DNA of 64,000 bases from Clostridiales bacterium (GTDB taxonomy: Bacteria; Bacillota; Clostridia; Oscillospirales; CAG-272): assembly GCA_011957885.1 (NCBI GenBank), contig BLMO01000113.1:1-64000 (forward strand). The letters run 5' to 3'. How positions within the stretch are numbered: position 1 is the first letter of the stretch; each line of letters opens with the position of its first letter. The translations under genes and the position numbers were made by a program. The notes beneath the pieces were generated by a model. It searched no databases, had not been told where the DNA came from, and worked only from the letters and a program-made list of their open reading frames with translations. Shown piece after piece: positions 42,041-50,484 of this stretch.

Positions 42041-42049
42041 ATTATAGCA
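42041..42049 (-). promoter_or_regulatory. Extended -10 promoter of the MoxR operon
   Basis: On the leftward strand TGC-TATAAT (hexamer at 42041-42046, TG at 42048-42049), with TTGTAT 17 bases further upstream. Confidence 0.65.
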
Positions 42050-42111
42050 TATATAGTGAATAAATACAATAATTTGTGAGATATTCCTAACAGATAATTT
42101 TATAGACTAAT

Positions 42112-42139
42112 AAAAAACCGCCTTGCAAGGCGGTTTTTT
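42112..42139 (-). terminator. Terminator of the ACT-PFL operon
   Basis: Perfect 28-base palindrome (14-base arms) with A6/T6 ends and GC core, 3 bases past the PFL stop codon. Confidence 0.9.
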
Positions 42140-42141
42140 TA

Positions 42142-43500
42142 TCAGTTTTTCAGGCTTTGTAATGGTGCAGGAATTCGTCCGCCTCTTGCAATAAATTTTG
42201 CAGGAGACTCATTTTTGTTAAGCTGCATTACCGGACCACTGCCCAGCAGTCCGCCGAATTCCAGTGTGTCTCCAATATCTTTGCCGATTGCCGGGATAAT
42301 GCGTACCGCAGTTGTCTTTGTGTTGACCATACCGATAGCGGCTTCATCTGCAATGATTGCCGAAATCACTTCCGGCTGTGTGTCGCCGGGAACTACGATC
42401 ATATCCAGACCTACAGAGCACACACTGGTCATGGCTTCCAGCTTTTCGATGCTCAGAACACCTGCTTCCGCTGCGGCAATCATGCCTGCATCTTCAGAAA
42501 CGGGAATAAATGCGCCGGACAATCCACCTACATTGGAGGACGCCATCACGCCGCCCTTCTTTACTGCATCGTTCAGCAGTGCCAGTGCAGCAGTGGTGCC
42601 GTGGGTGCCGCACATTTCCAGCCCCATTTCTTCTAAAATATGGGCAACAGAGTCGCCGACAGCAGGAGTAGGCGCCAGGGACAAGTCTACGATCCCGAAG
42701 GGAACATCCAGCCGTTTGGATGCTTCTGTGCCGACCAATTGTCCCATTCTTGTGATTTTGAAAGCTGTTTTTTTGATAATGTCCGCAACCCGATTCAGAT
42801 CTGCGTCCGGGTATTTGGTGAGTGCTGCCCGCACAACACCGGGACCGGAAACCCCTACATTGATAACGCAGTCCGGTTCGCCGATTCCGTGAAATGCGCC
42901 TGCCATAAAGGGATTGTCTTCAGGAGCGTTGCAGAATACCACCAGTTTTGCAGGACCGATGCAGTTTCTGTCTGCCGTACATTTGGCAGCATCAACAATT
43001 ACTTTTCCCATAAGCGCCACAGCGTCCATATTGATTCCGGCTTTTGTGGTACCTACATTTACGGATGAGCAAACCTGATCCGTTTCGTTCAGCGCCTGTG
43101 GAATGGAGCGGATCAGTTCCAGATCCCCGGCGGAAAATCCTTTATGTACCAGCGCAGAGTAGCCGCCGATAAAGTTGACGCCGATTTCCTTGCCGGCACG
43201 GTCCAGCGTTTTTGCATACTTGACCGGATCGCCGCCGCTTGCTGCCAGCAGCATGGCAATGGGCGTCACGGATACACGTTTGTTAATAATCGGGATTCCG
43301 TACAGCTTGGAAATATCCTCACCTGTGCGAACCAGATTTCCGGCTTTGCGCAGGATTTTATCGTACACCTTTTTACAGGAAACATCAATATCGCTGTCAC
43401 AGCAATCCAGAAGAGAAATCCCCATGGTTATGGTGCGGATATCCAGATTTTCGTTCTGGATCATATTGATGGTTTCCATTATATCGCCTAAATTCAGCAT
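42142..43500 (-). CDS. PFL-family protein (UPF0210)
   Basis: A 452-residue UPF0210 protein. It is named for a distant likeness to pyruvate formate-lyase-type folds, but the activity is unknown. Family marks: [62 protein letters not shown], and a C-terminal GGRIPAPL. It is regularly paired with the small ACT protein, here 11 bases upstream, which suggests allosteric control by an amino acid or other ligand. Confidence 0.9.
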   Translation of the reverse strand: MLNLGDIMETINMIQNENLDIRTITMGISLLDCCDSDIDVSCKKVYDKILRKAGNLVRTGEDISKLYGIPIINKRVSVTPIAMLLAASGGDPVKYAKTLDRAGKEIGVNFIGGYSALVHKGFSAGDLELIRSIPQALNETDQVCSSVNVGTTKAGINMDAVALMGKVIVDAAKCTADRNCIGPAKLVVFCNAPEDNPFMAGAFHGIGEPDCVINVGVSGPGVVRAALTKYPDADLNRVADIIKKTAFKITRMGQLVGTEASKRLDVPFGIVDLSLAPTPAVGDSVAHILEEMGLEMCGTHGTTAALALLNDAVKKGGVMASSNVGGLSGAFIPVSEDAGMIAAAEAGVLSIEKLEAMTSVCSVGLDMIVVPGDTQPEVISAIIADEAAIGMVNTKTTAVRIIPAIGKDIGDTLEFGGLLGSGPVMQLNKNESPAKFIARGGRIPAPLQSLKN

Positions 43501-43511
43501 GGGTACCCCTT

Positions 43512-43781
43512 TCAGATTCTGTGCATGGAATTGAAGATATCTTCGTGCATAATATTGATCTGCATACCGAGCTGCGTCCCCAGTGCTTCCAGATCGCCTT
43601 TCAGCCGCAGGAAATCACAACCTTCATCGGATATATCCAGCATCATGACCATAACGAACATATCCTGCAGAATAGACTGATTTACGTCAACCACATTGGC
43701 GCGGTTTTCAAAACAAACGGAACTGACTTTTGCCAAAATGCCAAAGGTATCTTTTCCGACTACGGAAATAATTGCTCTCAT
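43512..43781 (-). CDS. ACT-domain protein (UPF0237)
   Basis: An 89-residue single ACT domain: [20 protein letters not shown], then [21 protein letters not shown] domains bind small ligands such as amino acids and usually dimerise. Gene order ACT-PFL is strongly conserved in Firmicutes, so the two probably work together. Confidence 0.92.
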   Translation of the reverse strand: MRAIISVVGKDTFGILAKVSSVCFENRANVVDVNQSILQDMFVMVMMLDISDEGCDFLRLKGDLEALGTQLGMQINIMHEDIFNSMHRI

Positions 43782-43799
43782 ATTCTTGCTCCTATGTAT

Positions 43800-44708
43800 T
43801 TATTTTATAACTTTTTCGCCGTCAAACAGCAGAATTCCATATCCGCTGCCAGGGATGCCGCCAGCGGCAATCCAGTCTGCATATCTGCGCCGCAAGGAAG
43901 TGTCTCTGGGCAAATCGGCAGGATTACCCGTATACTGTACTTCAAACATTCGCCAGCAGTCTTCAAAGGCGGGATGTTCCACGTTTTTTAATATTTCAAA
44001 ATCCTGTTTGAAACGAATAATATTGGAATCCTGCGGGAGAAATTCTTCCAGTCCATCGTACAGAAGCCAGGATTCACAGATGATAGGAAGCACGCCATCT
44101 ATAGTCAGGTGCTTGTAGAACTGATAAGCGCGCCGGTAAGAATCCAGCACACTTTCATATCCAAGTCGGCTTCCGGAAGGAATATGCACACCGAGCAGTT
44201 CGCCTTCACCGTATTTCAGATGCAAACCGTGTTTGTTGTAGGAGTCGGTCAGATAAAATGTTGTAGTTTCAAATTGCAGTCTGCCCAGTGCAAAGCGGGT
44301 CATATCAAAGAAGCGGTCAAACCAGAATGCCACAAAGCTGCCCCAGATTCCATAGACCGCATGACATTCATTTAGTTTATAATAGAGATCCATCACAGAA
44401 TCGTGCCATAGAGCTTCGTCCAGCCCTTTTTCCATATACCTGTGCCGCAGTGGTTCTGTAAGACAAGCATACAGAAGAAAATGAGCAGAATACTCGTGAA
44501 CGCCGACCGAGGCGCCAGCCGCAGCTGCATCCTGACGTGCGGCTGGGAAATCAATAGGCTGTCCTTGTGCGTATGCTTTAATGGGAGACAAAAACTGCCG
44601 GGAAGCATCCGGATTGGAAAGAATTCGTTCAAGATCCTGTAAAAGCGCAGTTTTAGCATCTTGAGGATATGGAAATGCGTTCAAAAAATTTTGTAGAGCT
44701 GTTTTCAT
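43800..44708 (-). CDS. Conserved protein of unknown function (possible GNAT-like acyltransferase)
   Basis: A 302-residue soluble protein. Features: VHEYSAHFLLYACLTEPL, LYYKLNECHAVYGIWGSFVA, DMTRFALGRLQFET, a repeated HIPSGSRLGYESVLDSYRRA, and ICESWLLYDGLEEFLP. I recall similar clostridial proteins annotated as acyltransferase-domain proteins, but no catalytic motif can be verified by eye. The start is the ATG at 44708; an upstream TTG would add 8 residues. It lies 18 bases upstream of the ACT gene and may share its transcript. Confidence 0.6.
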   Translation of the reverse strand: MKTALQNFLNAFPYPQDAKTALLQDLERILSNPDASRQFLSPIKAYAQGQPIDFPAARQDAAAAGASVGVHEYSAHFLLYACLTEPLRHRYMEKGLDEALWHDSVMDLYYKLNECHAVYGIWGSFVAFWFDRFFDMTRFALGRLQFETTTFYLTDSYNKHGLHLKYGEGELLGVHIPSGSRLGYESVLDSYRRAYQFYKHLTIDGVLPIICESWLLYDGLEEFLPQDSNIIRFKQDFEILKNVEHPAFEDCWRMFEVQYTGNPADLPRDTSLRRRYADWIAAGGIPGSGYGILLFDGEKVIK

Positions 44709-44852
44709 AAGTAAATTACTGCCCTTTCGCAAATGTCATATTTTTTATTATACGGTATCCCGAGTTAAAAAGCAATAGCGGGGTATGCAAAATCATAAAT
44801 AAAAATTCCGGCGTGTGACCGTATAAATTATAGATATTGATGTAAAAAAGGA

Positions 44853-44881
44853 TTGTCAATTGAAAGTTTATATGGTATAAT
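44853..44881 (+). promoter_or_regulatory. Strong promoter upstream of the XRE-cupin gene
   Basis: TTGTCA (44853-44858), 17-base spacer ending TGG, TATAAT (44876-44881). The next gene start is about 275 bases on, so the leader contains the repeat cluster at 44957-45072. Confidence 0.75.
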
Positions 44882-44956
44882 AATCTGAAATCATTTTACT
44901 GATTCCATTGTTTTGGAACTTTTTTGCAGAAAAAGTAAATTGACAGCTTTGTATGG

Positions 44957-45072
44957 ACAACCCCTCTGCCACCCCTACGGTGCGCCACCTCCCCTTGCAC
45001 AGAGGAGGCGTAAATTCAGAAAAAGCAAAGAGAACTGTCGTCAAGCGAAGCGATAGCGACTGAGGGATTGTT
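44957..45072. repeat. Dispersed two-hairpin intergenic repeat, cluster 3
   Basis: An inverted-orientation unit at 44957-45009 (diverged stems) and a partial forward unit at 45031-45072 that retains GCGATAGCGAC and TGAGGGATTGT but has lost stem 1. Together with the promoter above they fill the 44709-45160 gap; no gene is seen. Confidence 0.75.
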
Positions 45073-45160
45073 TACAATCGCTTTACAGGGTTGCTGAATC
45101 GGCAGTATTGCATAAAGCTTCAATCAATGCAGTAAAGGAATGTTTTGGAAAGGAAGGAAA

Positions 45161-45712
45161 ATGATGTTTGACGAATTGAAAATGATTGCGGCGCGCGTGC
45201 GGGAAATGCGCGAAATTTTGGATATTCCCGTGAAGGTCATAGCCGAAAATATCGGGACCAGCGAGGCGCAATATCTGGCTTATGAAAATGCAGAGGATGA
45301 TATCCCTGTGGGTAAGCTGTACCTGATCGCCGGCGAATTCGGTGTGGATCCTACGGTTCTTCTGTGTGGCGACAGCCCGCGGATGGCTGATTATACGATT
45401 GTCCGGGGTGGCCGCGGCGTCAGCGTGGAACGATTTGCCGGATACCAGTTTACCTCCCTTGCATATAACTTCATCGGCAGGGAAATGGAACCGATGATCG
45501 TATCTCTCCAGCCCACTGACGAGAAGCCGGAGCTGGTTACCCATGAAGGACAGGAATTCAACTTTGTGCTGAAGGGCTCTGTCATTGTCACAATCGGACA
45601 GCGGGAGCATTTGCTTCATGCCGGAGACAGTATTTATTTTAATCCGGCGATTCCCCACGGTCAGCACTGTGCAGACGCACCGGCGGAATTTCTGACGGTT
45701 ATCAATGAATAA
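45161..45712 (+). CDS. XRE-family regulator with C-terminal cupin
   Basis: A 183-residue regulator: helix-turn-helix (about 5-65, VREMREILDIPVKVIAENIG then YLAYENAEDDIPVGKLYLI) and a cupin_2 domain (about 110-180, HEGQEFNFVLKGSVIVTIG, HAGDSIYFNPAIPHGQ). Such proteins bind a small ligand or metal in the cupin. It is 60 bases upstream of an acyl-CoA synthetase gene, a pairing common in clostridia, and probably regulates it. The start is one of two adjacent ATGs (45161, 45164) behind AAGGAAGG. Confidence 0.87.
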   Translation: MMFDELKMIAARVREMREILDIPVKVIAENIGTSEAQYLAYENAEDDIPVGKLYLIAGEFGVDPTVLLCGDSPRMADYTIVRGGRGVSVERFAGYQFTSLAYNFIGREMEPMIVSLQPTDEKPELVTHEGQEFNFVLKGSVIVTIGQREHLLHAGDSIYFNPAIPHGQHCADAPAEFLTVINE

Positions 45713-45772
45713 ATGCTTTTTGCATATAGCTTTGGTTTTGATTTTGTTTTGATATTATGAGAGGTACCTTTA

Positions 45773-47464
45773 ATGAATCTTTTGTCCAAGTTTTTGCCCC
45801 GCATCGAATTTGATTCCTACGAGGATTTTAAGAAAAATTATAAAGTAAATGTTCCGAAGAATTTTAACTTCGGATATGATGTAGTAGATGAATATGCCCG
45901 GTTATGCCCGGAAAAGCAGGCGCTGATCCATGTGGACGAAAGCGATGCGGTTACACGTTTTACTTTCGGTGATATGAAACGTCTTTCCGACCAGTGCGCC
46001 AATGTGTTTGCTTCCTGCGGAATCGGCAAGGATGATACCGTAATGATGATGATGAAGGAACGCCCGGAAGCATGGCTGATTATTATAGCGCTTGCAAAAT
46101 TGGGTGCAACTGTGATTCCCGCAACGTATCAGCTTACGCCCAAGGATATTGTGTATCGCTGCGAGTGTGCGGATGTAAAAATGGTCTGCATGGCGGAAGA
46201 TGATGAAGTAATCAAGCATATGCGTGCAAGCAGAGACGACTGTCCCGGCGTGCATACGGTTGCGTTGGTTGGGGATGACGTTGCTGCACGGTTTGGAGAC
46301 GAGTTCCTGGATTTCCGTGCGCAAATGCATGCCGCTTCCACGGAGTTTGTGCGTCCCGCCGGAAATGACGCGCCCCATGTGGATGATACCATGCTGATCT
46401 ACTTTTCCTCCGGTACAACGGGAATGCCTAAAATGATTGCCCACAATTTTACATATCCGCTGGGTCATATTACCAACGCGAAATATTGGCAGCATGTAGA
46501 GGATGATGGCGTTCATTTCACCATGGCAGATTCTGGCTGGGCAAAATTCGGCTGGGGAAAAATCTTCGGTCAGTGGATTGCCGGCAGTGCGGTTGTTGCA
46601 TTTGATACCGGGCGGTTCCACCCCGATTTTCTTATGCGTGTGATTGGTGAGGTGCGTCCTACTACCTTTTGCGCACCGCCTACCATATATCGGTTCCTGA
46701 TTAAAGAAGATTTGTCCAAAGGGGATTTTACCTCCATTCATCACTGCACAACAGCGGGTGAACCGCTGAATCCGGAGGTATTCAACCGGTTTAAAGAAGC
46801 TACAGGTTTGGAAATCCATGAGGGGTTTGGACAGTCAGAAACCTCCGTTATCATGGCAAATTTTGGTTGGGATCCGATTAAATTGGGGTCTACGGGACTT
46901 CCGTCTCCTTTATACGATATTGATATCGTTGACGAGGAAGGCAATTCCTGCGAGGACGGAACGGTTGGCAGAATCGTTGTGCGTAATGCAGTTGCCGAGC
47001 ATCCGGTAGGGCTGTTTACAGATTACAGAAAAGATCCTGCGGCTATGGAGAAAGCTTGGAGAGACGGCATGTATGATACCGGCGATCTTGCATGGCGGGA
47101 TTCGGACGGATATTTGTGGTTTGAAGGACGCGGAGACGATGTGATTAAATGCTCCGGCTACCGGATCGGACCTTTTGAGGTGGAAAGTGCGTTGATGACC
47201 CATCCTTCCGTTTTGGAATGTGCTGTTACGGCTGCACCGGATCCGATTCGCGGACAAGTTGTTAAAGCAACGGTTGTGCTTGCAAAAGGATATACTGCAT
47301 CGGATGAACTGAAAAAGGAATTGCAGAACCACGTTAAAAAAGTAACGGCACCGTATAAGTATCCTCGTATTGTAGAATTTGTAACCGAACTGCCGAAAAC
47401 GACCAGTGGAAAAATTCGGCGTACGGAAATCCGGGCAAAGGATGCTGAAAAAGCAAAAGCATAA
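45773..47464 (+). CDS. AMP-forming acyl-CoA synthetase
   Basis: A 563-residue adenylate-forming ligase that activates a carboxylate to acyl-AMP and then acyl-CoA. Motifs: P-loop YFSSGTTGMPKM, a GFGQSET signature, the hinge YDTGDLAWRDSDG, GRGDDVIKCSGYRIGPFEVE, and the catalytic Lys in PKTTSGKIRR. Closest in pattern to medium-chain/acetyl-type synthetases of clostridia; the acid is not determined. Upstream lies an XRE-cupin regulator; AGAGGTACC precedes the ATG. Confidence 0.9.
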   Translation: MNLLSKFLPRIEFDSYEDFKKNYKVNVPKNFNFGYDVVDEYARLCPEKQALIHVDESDAVTRFTFGDMKRLSDQCANVFASCGIGKDDTVMMMMKERPEAWLIIIALAKLGATVIPATYQLTPKDIVYRCECADVKMVCMAEDDEVIKHMRASRDDCPGVHTVALVGDDVAARFGDEFLDFRAQMHAASTEFVRPAGNDAPHVDDTMLIYFSSGTTGMPKMIAHNFTYPLGHITNAKYWQHVEDDGVHFTMADSGWAKFGWGKIFGQWIAGSAVVAFDTGRFHPDFLMRVIGEVRPTTFCAPPTIYRFLIKEDLSKGDFTSIHHCTTAGEPLNPEVFNRFKEATGLEIHEGFGQSETSVIMANFGWDPIKLGSTGLPSPLYDIDIVDEEGNSCEDGTVGRIVVRNAVAEHPVGLFTDYRKDPAAMEKAWRDGMYDTGDLAWRDSDGYLWFEGRGDDVIKCSGYRIGPFEVESALMTHPSVLECAVTAAPDPIRGQVVKATVVLAKGYTASDELKKELQNHVKKVTAPYKYPRIVEFVTELPKTTSGKIRRTEIRAKDAEKAKA

Positions 47465-47491
47465 GCATAGTATCGTTTTGGAGCAATGGCG

Positions 47492-47537
47492 AGATCATCT
47501 TTTTGCACATACAATATGTGCAAAGAGGTGATCTTTT
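47492..47537 (+). promoter_or_regulatory. 20-bp hairpin after acyl-CoA synthetase that includes the next gene's ribosome site
   Basis: Arms 47492-47511 and 47515-47534 pair at all 20 positions (two as G-U) with a 3-base loop, followed by TTTT. The right arm contains AAAGAGGTGATC, almost the full complement of the 16S rRNA tail, 7 bases before the ATG at 47541. It can terminate upstream transcription and, if read through, would mask that ribosome site. Confidence 0.75.
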
Positions 47538-47540
47538 ATT

Positions 47541-48833
47541 ATGAATGAATCTGTTTTACAGAATAGGATACATATGCTGGAAACTGCATTGCTTGGAAAA
47601 AATCAGGAAGTGCAGATTTGCAGTTCGCTGGAGTCTGAGCTGGAAACCCGGCGTGATAAAATGCAGGCGCGTGGGGTGAAGCAGACGGCGCAGCGGCATT
47701 TACAAATGCTGTCTAAAATATATCGGTTTTATAAAGGAAACACCGCACAGCTTTTATCGCAAAAAGCATATCAAATGTTCGATCCTGCAGAAGGTGCGGC
47801 GGAGATTTTAAAAAAACGGCAGGAGATGAGCACTGTATATGCTGCTTTACATAACATGCCGATTGCTTGGATTCGCAAATGCATACGCAGTATACAGAAG
47901 GATGAAAATAAAAATTTACAGTGGTATCAGCGCATTGCGGAGGGTAATCGAAATGAAAACACACCGTGCGGTATAACAGAGGGGCATCTTATTTTGATGG
48001 GTATTGGCAGCAGGGAAACGTATATACAAATGCTGGACTACGGAAAGTATTCCGTGCATACAGTTTGTCCAGGCTGCTTTGAAACGGATGCGCATGGCAA
48101 TTTGCTGATCCTGTCGGCATGGAAGTCTGATTTGGCATGTTTGGTAAATGAAGCGCATCAAAGAAAAATGCAAGTGGTTCCGCTGTTGAAAGTCCAAGTC
48201 TCTGATGCGGCAATTCGGAACATGCTTGGCACGTGGCTTGTTTATTTCATGAAGCAATATCATTTAGACGGTGTAACCATAGATATAGGAGATCTATCGA
48301 AACAGAATATAGATGCAGTGGCGGAGTTTATTCGGCTCATTCGGAAAAAAGTGGGATGTAATAAAACGGTTGCGGTAACGGTAAAGACTTGCGGTCATAT
48401 GTCCGATTTTTCGGGCTTTTCGCATTTTGTGGATTACTTTGTAATTTTGCCGGGGAGCGCTTCCATACCGGCTGCGGACCTTTTTTTGAATCTGAAAATA
48501 CCCAAAAATAAAATTGTAATAGGGATGTCTCTTTTCGCACGGTATACCAAAATGGGAGATCCGGCAGGCAATATGAATATTACGGCGGAAGATATCGAAA
48601 CTCTTTTGCAGCAGTATACTGCTGCCGTTCGATTTGATCCGGTAATGATGCAGATGAACGCAACGGTTATTATTCGGGAGTGGGATCCGCCGCTGCAAAT
48701 ATGTAATGGCAGTATGCTCACACCGGGCGTATATGATATTTGGTATGACACTCCGGAAACAGTGCAGTGTAAAATGGAATTTGCCCAGCGGGAGAATTTG
48801 CTCGGTACAGCGGTGTGGGATATAAACGAATAA
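47541..48833 (+). CDS. Degenerate GH18-like (chitinase/SleL-fold) protein
   Basis: A 430-residue protein with no signal peptide. Residues 1-140 are helical and unassigned. From about 150 the pattern fits a GH18 barrel: YGKYSVHTVCPGCFETDAHG, a strand with VVPLLKVQVSD, the catalytic-strand equivalent YHLDGVTIDIGDL, later IVIGMSLFARYTK, and GTAVWDINE at the end. The GH18 motif DGxDxDxE reads DGVTIDIG here: the second Asp is Thr and the catalytic Glu is Gly. It is therefore probably not a hydrolase. Relatives include spore-germination YaaH/SleL proteins. Confidence 0.6.
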   Translation: MNESVLQNRIHMLETALLGKNQEVQICSSLESELETRRDKMQARGVKQTAQRHLQMLSKIYRFYKGNTAQLLSQKAYQMFDPAEGAAEILKKRQEMSTVYAALHNMPIAWIRKCIRSIQKDENKNLQWYQRIAEGNRNENTPCGITEGHLILMGIGSRETYIQMLDYGKYSVHTVCPGCFETDAHGNLLILSAWKSDLACLVNEAHQRKMQVVPLLKVQVSDAAIRNMLGTWLVYFMKQYHLDGVTIDIGDLSKQNIDAVAEFIRLIRKKVGCNKTVAVTVKTCGHMSDFSGFSHFVDYFVILPGSASIPAADLFLNLKIPKNKIVIGMSLFARYTKMGDPAGNMNITAEDIETLLQQYTAAVRFDPVMMQMNATVIIREWDPPLQICNGSMLTPGVYDIWYDTPETVQCKMEFAQRENLLGTAVWDINE

Positions 48834-48879
48834 GTAAAACAATACAAAAAATCATTTAGTATTTTGGTGGAAAATTATA

Positions 48880-48908
48880 TTTACATTTCCAAATATTAGT
48901 GTTATAAT
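48880..48908 (+). promoter_or_regulatory. Strong promoter before the short secreted protein
   Basis: TTTACA (48880-48885), 17-base spacer, TGT-extended TATAAT (48903-48908). Predicted start near 48915 gives a leader of about 130 bases holding an 8-codon ORF and three direct repeats. Confidence 0.75.
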
Positions 48909-48935
48909 TTTTAAAAGGGAAATGGGGTGATACCA

Positions 48936-48962
48936 ATGGGCTTTGTTTCTGTTCTGGGATGA
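48936..48962 (+). CDS. Possible 8-codon leader ORF
   Basis: ATG to TGA encodes MGFVSVLG, with GGGGTGAT 6 bases upstream, a better ribosome site than most genes here. It lies about 21 bases after the predicted transcription start and just before the direct repeats. It could be a leader peptide or the remains of a decayed gene start. Confidence 0.3.
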   Translation: MGFVSVLG

Positions 48963-48967
48963 TTATA

Positions 48968-49030
48968 TTAAAAACAATTATAGGAAAGTTAAAAACAATT
49001 ATAGGAAAGTTAAAAACAATTATAGGAAAG
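48968..49030 (+). repeat. Three tandem 21-bp direct repeats
   Basis: Three exact copies (48968-48988, 48989-49009, 49010-49030) of a 21-base unit ending TATAGGAAAG. Each contains AGGAAAG, so each copy carries a potential ribosome-binding element; the last is 14 bases from the ATG at 49044. Confidence 0.9.
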
Positions 49031-49043
49031 GAAAAGAAAAATT

Positions 49044-49424
49044 ATGAAAGCCAATACTAAGATTTTATCGTTGGTAATGTCCGTTATTATGTTGGTGGCA
49101 TGCACTGTAACAGTGTGTTCAGCTGAAAACAATATTGAAGATTTACCGGAAGGAAACTTTACTTTTGTTCCTACTGATCCAAGAGAACGGATCAATAGTG
49201 ATGGCTCATTTACCTTTTATTTTCGTCATTCATTAACTTCTGGAAAGTTTACTGCAAACAGTAATACGGTACGAATTGATACCGGAGCACGGGTATATGA
49301 TTTGGCAACGGATTCTTATTATGATGACTCCAATGCATTATTTACGGTTTCTTTATATAAGTCAAACGGTGTTCGTGTTGGCAGATATCTTGCAAGCGCA
49401 GATAATGCATATGGCGGTACGTAA
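49044..49424 (+). CDS. Short secreted protein of unknown function
   Basis: A 126-residue protein with a signal peptide (MKANTKILSLVMSVIMLVAC, likely cut near CSAEN). The mature part is beta-rich (SFTFYFRHSLTSGKFTANSN, ALFTVSLYKSNGVRVGRYLA) and stops abruptly at AYGGT. The beta sandwich looks as if it should continue, so the gene may be C-terminally truncated; VanZ begins about 40 bases later. No family could be named. Confidence 0.6.
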   Translation: MKANTKILSLVMSVIMLVACTVTVCSAENNIEDLPEGNFTFVPTDPRERINSDGSFTFYFRHSLTSGKFTANSNTVRIDTGARVYDLATDSYYDDSNALFTVSLYKSNGVRVGRYLASADNAYGGT

Positions 49425-49463
49425 TTTTTGCTAAAATATCTAGTAACGGAGAATTATAAGATT

Positions 49464-49970
49464 ATGAATGAATCCAAATCCGATAAAAAAGGATTTCGCA
49501 TTGTGTGCGCAATTATTGGAGCAATTTATCTGATCGTTTTTGTATTGCTTTATTTTAACCGCTTTCGCTCGTTGATGTCGTTTGGAACGTGGGGACAATA
49601 TGTAGGCAGAAATACCAACCTTGTTCCGTTTTCATCTGTTTCTTTTTATATTTCGAGTCTGACCGGCGGAATGATGAACAATGATATCATTTGGAGAAAT
49701 CTGTTTGGCAGTTTGCTGCTGTTCCTGCCGATGGGGGCTTTACTCCCTGCTTTGTTCGATAAAATGAAGCGGTTTTTGCCCTTTTTGCTAACACAGCTTT
49801 GCACGATTGCAGTGTTAGAGGCGATGCAGCTTTTTACTACTACCGGTTCTTTTGATATAGACGACATATTGCTGGGACTTGTCGGTGCAGTGCTTGGGTG
49901 GTGTTTTTATGTTTTTATACATCGGATATGTAACCGCTCCCACGCAGAAAAGGCAGCTGCAGAAGGATAA
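49464..49970 (+). CDS. VanZ-family membrane protein
   Basis: A 168-residue membrane protein with four to five hydrophobic helices. VanZ marks: LVPFSSVSFYI, the NLFGSLLLFLPMGALLP segment, and the C-terminal TTTGSFDIDDILLGLVGAVLG. VanZ relatives are linked to teicoplanin tolerance, but most chromosomal copies have no known role. The ATG at 49464 has GGAGA 11 bases upstream; an upstream TTG would add 12 residues. It probably shares the promoter at 48880. Confidence 0.85.
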   Translation: MNESKSDKKGFRIVCAIIGAIYLIVFVLLYFNRFRSLMSFGTWGQYVGRNTNLVPFSSVSFYISSLTGGMMNNDIIWRNLFGSLLLFLPMGALLPALFDKMKRFLPFLLTQLCTIAVLEAMQLFTTTGSFDIDDILLGLVGAVLGWCFYVFIHRICNRSHAEKAAAEG

Positions 49971-50007
49971 AGCATATCCCGCCGGGAACCCCGGCGGGAT
50001 ATGCTTT
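49969..50007 (+). terminator. Stem-loop overlapping the VanZ stop
   Basis: Perfect 17-bp GC-rich stem (49969-49985 with 49991-50007, 5-base loop) starting inside the stop codon. No T-run follows, so termination is likely but not certain. Confidence 0.65.
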
Positions 50008-50102
50008 ACGCATTTTAGTAACACAGTCTGCTGTAGTGGAGGGGAGTCAAAATGATAAGGCATCACTTGTGTAAGGGAGAATGCTGCGGCTAACCAAACA
50101 GC

Positions 50103-50353
50103 AAAAGCCTCCCCTGTGCAAGGGGAGGTGTCATGCCGCAAGCATAGCGATCATGACGGAGGGGCTGTTTATGAAATGCTTTGCTTTGTTGATCCTGCCA
50201 AATGATAGTATCACAATCCCTCACCCGCTACGCGGGAGCTCCCTTTGCACAAGGGAGCCCGTTTATGGTTGCGCTACGCGAGAACTCTTTTTGCTAGGGG
50301 AGCCTGTTTATATGGGGCTACGCGACAGCTCCCTTTACACGAGGGAGCCTTTT
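50103..50353. repeat. Dispersed two-hairpin intergenic repeat, cluster 4
   Basis: The largest cluster: forward unit 50103-50169 with an enlarged second stem (TCATG.../...CATGA), inverted unit 50213-50259 (stem 2 CCCGC/GCGGG), a degenerate piece about 50266-50304, and another inverted unit 50316-50353. It fills the space between VanZ and the infC promoter; a 134-codon frame across it is not a gene. Confidence 0.85.
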
Positions 50354-50446
50354 ACTGTTTGCACTCTGCAGAATTCCATTTGCCGGGGCTTTTTATCCAT
50401 GCCAAGAAAGTTTATTGACTTATTTTGTAAAAATATAAAAATACTA

Positions 50447-50475
50447 TTGACATTGCTTGCAAATGGTGGTAAAAT
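50447..50475 (+). promoter_or_regulatory. Sigma-A promoter of infC-rpmI-rplT
   Basis: Consensus TTGACA (50447-50452), 17-base spacer ending TGG, TAAAAT (50470-50475). Confidence 0.85.
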
Positions 50476-50484
50476 AACTGAGTA

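Noticed and set aside
47541..48833. Active chitinase or spore-cortex hydrolase
   Set aside because: The GH18 catalytic Glu and one Asp are replaced, and there is no signal peptide or LysM.
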